Positions 6,558-7,834 of a DNA stretch of 7,834 nucleotides are shown piece after piece. Below the pieces are notes generated by a model. It searched no databases. It worked only from the letters and a program-made list of their open reading frames with translations, and was not told where the DNA came from. The stretch covers positions 4,109 through 11,942 of the forward strand of contig MU158533.1 in assembly GCA_015711875.1 (NCBI GenBank), in the 5' to 3' direction. A program made the position numbers and the translations under genes. The DNA is from Candidatus Solincola jinzensis. GTDB lineage: Bacteria > Actinomycetota > Geothermincolia > Geothermincolales > RBG-13-55-18. Position 1 is the first letter of the stretch; each line of letters starts with the position of its first letter.

Positions 6558-6669
6558 CGCGGTGGGCAAGGGGCCTCGGAAATGCTGGGCGCGGATCCAC
6601 GCGGGCCTCGGCCCGGTTTAGGAGCGGACAGCAACCGGCGCATGGGTTGCGCGACTCTCAACACGGAAG

Positions 6670-6697
6670 GAGGGGGCGGGTTGGCGCCCGCCCCCTC
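6670..6697 (+). terminator. Strong GC-rich hairpin between convergent genes
   Basis: GAGGGGGCGGG (6670-6680) pairs perfectly with CCCGCCCCCTC (6687-6697) around a 6-base loop, an 11-bp stem. It lies 141 bases after the second SDR stop and about 100 bases past the thiolase stop from the other side, so it can serve both convergent genes. A short TTTT run appears on the + strand only about 10 bases later (6709-6712), so it is not a textbook intrinsic terminator. Confidence 0.6.
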
Positions 6698-6718
6698 GGG
6701 ATCCGCCGTTTTAAGCTA

Positions 6719-6752
6719 ACGCCTACACCCTCTCCCACAGGGTGGCGTTGCC
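6719..6752 (-). pseudogene. Duplicated 3' tail of a thiolase gene
   Basis: These 34 bases match 6797-6830 at 33 of 34 positions. The second copy is the real thiolase end, coding GNATLWERV plus TAG. Read on the - strand, the first copy also codes GNATLWERV and a stop; the single difference (CTG versus CTT) is silent. The upstream coding text is absent, so this is a stranded gene tail, not a gene. Similarity may continue past the stop, TAGCTTA against TAGCCTA after a 2-base gap. Confidence 0.7.
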
Positions 6753-6800
6753 ATGTACCATTTTCTGGGACATTGGGAGAAGACTACTAGGCTATGACGC

Positions 6801-7834
6801 CTACACCCTCTCCCAAAGGGTGGCGTTGCCGTTGCCGAAGCCTCCGCAGAGGGTGGCCACGCCATACTTGGCGTCGGCGAAGTCCGTCTTCATGATGTTG
6901 TTGAGGGTGATGACGATACGGCAACCGGACTCTCCCAGGGGATGCCCCAGGGCCAGCGCGCCGCCCCAGACGTTTATGTTGTCGAAGGGGGCGTTATGGC
7001 CGATGCCCAGCTCGCGGATGACCGCCAGGGACTGGGTGCCGAAGGCCTCGTTGAGCTCCCAGACCCCTATGTCCTTCACCGTGAGCCCCTTGCGGGCCAG
7101 CAGCTTCTGCACCGCCGGCACCGGACCGATACCCATGATAGTGGGGTCGCACCCCGCCATCACGCCGCCCGCGTATTTGATGGTGTAGGAGAGGCCTAGC
7201 TCATCGGCTTTCTCGCGGCTCATGAAGAGGGCGGCACAGGCGCCGGTGGTGAGAGGGGAACTGGTGGCCGCGGTGACCACGCCGTCGGGGCGGAAGGCGG
7301 GTTTCATCTGGGCCATCTGCTCCAGGCTGGGGTTGTCCCTTATCCACTGGTCGCGGTCGCACATGAACTCGTTGCCGTTCTCGTCCAGCGCTTTGACGGG
7401 GACGATCTCGTTCTTGAACTTGCCCGCATCCCGGGCCGCCGCCGCCTTGAGATGGCTGTGATAGGCCATGAGCTCGGCATCCTCGCGCGAGATGTTGTAG
7501 ACCTGGGCGATCTTCTCCGCCGTGGGGCCCATGGGGAGTTCGGCCGGGTTGTAGTACTCGGCGATCCGCGGCGGGAAGTCCATGCCCATGGCCATGGGGA
7601 CGTTCATCATGTCCTCCACGCCCGAGGCGATGAAGATGTCACCCTCGTCGGCCATGATGGCGCGGCAGGCGTGCTCGATGCAGGACATCCCGGAGGGACA
7701 CTGCTGGTTCACGCCGTTGGTGGGAACGCTCTCCGGCATGCCCGAGGCCAGCCAGCCCAAGCGGGCGATGTCGTTCTGCATGCCGGTCTGGTTGGCGGTT
7801 CCGCAGAACACCGCGTCCACATCCTCCGGCTTCA
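6801..7834 (-). CDS. Thiolase family acyl-CoA acetyltransferase (5' end outside the window)
   Basis: Thiolases split or form a 3-ketoacyl-CoA with CoA. The frame is open to the right edge; about 344 residues are visible, so roughly the first 40 of a typical 390-residue enzyme are missing. The GTG at 7818-7820 is internal, because KPEDVDAVFCG fits the known N-terminal region. The nucleophilic Cys is in NQQCPSGMSC (codon 7698-7700). The ISREDAELMAYHSH segment and MGPTAEKIA match the family. The C-terminal landmarks are NEAFGTQSL, GGALALGHPLGESG with its His, and LCGGFGNGNA with the second Cys. Several motifs vary from the classic forms: NEAFG for NEAFA, CGGFG for CGGGxG, and SSPLTTGACA where many family members have SSPLNDGAAA, so a usual Asp is replaced by Thr. 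The catalytic Cys, His and Cys are all present, so it is probably active, perhaps with a special substrate. It converges with the second SDR. Confidence 0.94.
   Translation of the reverse strand, partial: KPEDVDAVFCGTANQTGMQNDIARLGWLASGMPESVPTNGVNQQCPSGMSCIEHACRAIMADEGDIFIASGVEDMMNVPMAMGMDFPPRIAEYYNPAELPMGPTAEKIAQVYNISREDAELMAYHSHLKAAAARDAGKFKNEIVPVKALDENGNEFMCDRDQWIRDNPSLEQMAQMKPAFRPDGVVTAATSSPLTTGACAALFMSREKADELGLSYTIKYAGGVMAGCDPTIMGIGPVPAVQKLLARKGLTVKDIGVWELNEAFGTQSLAVIRELGIGHNAPFDNINVWGGALALGHPLGESGCRIVITLNNIMKTDFADAKYGVATLCGGFGNGNATLWERV

Overview
The window is GC-rich bacterial DNA that mainly encodes acyl-CoA and redox metabolism enzymes. It holds seven recognisable protein genes, two of them cut by the window edges. 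The + strand carries the 3' end of an acyl-CoA dehydrogenase gene (1-599), a nitroreductase-family flavoprotein (989-1768) and a small two-cluster 4Fe-4S ferredoxin (2021-2353). An extended-SDR, acyl reductase-like gene follows on the - strand (2368-3471). Two classical SDR dehydrogenases are on the + strand (4114-4974 and 5678-6529). A thiolase lies on the - strand (6801-7834) and runs off the right edge. High GC, strong GGAGG-type ribosome sites, and ATA (Ile) and AGG (Arg) codons inside GC-rich genes fit a deep-branching actinobacterial lineage, but a GC-rich deltaproteobacterium-like organism is not excluded. No rRNA, tRNA or marker gene settles the taxonomy.

Layout: the genes are not packed as an operon. 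The ferredoxin and the extended SDR converge with only 14 bases between stop codons. The extended SDR and the first classical SDR diverge across about 640 bases. The second classical SDR and the thiolase converge across 271 bases that hold a strong GC-rich hairpin, a possible mobile-element edge and a duplicated thiolase gene tail. About 2.27 kb (29%) of the window has no supportable gene. These gaps carry short repeats (a 22-bp direct pair, a 20-bp tandem pair, a 34-bp duplicated gene end) and several small palindromes.

Function as a group: acyl-CoA dehydrogenase, SDR alcohol/ketone oxidoreductases and thiolase are the kinds of enzymes used in beta-oxidation or related breakdown of lipid, alicyclic or steroid-like acyl-CoA substrates. 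The nitroreductase-like flavoprotein and the ferredoxin could form a redox pair. The substrates cannot be read from the sequence. I found no defence system, CRISPR array, RNA gene, intact transposase or clearly new system. The best leads are the duplicated thiolase 3' end next to a possible transposon edge, the repeat-bearing gaps, the unusual spacing inside the acyl-CoA dehydrogenase C-terminal domain, and the divergent thiolase motifs.
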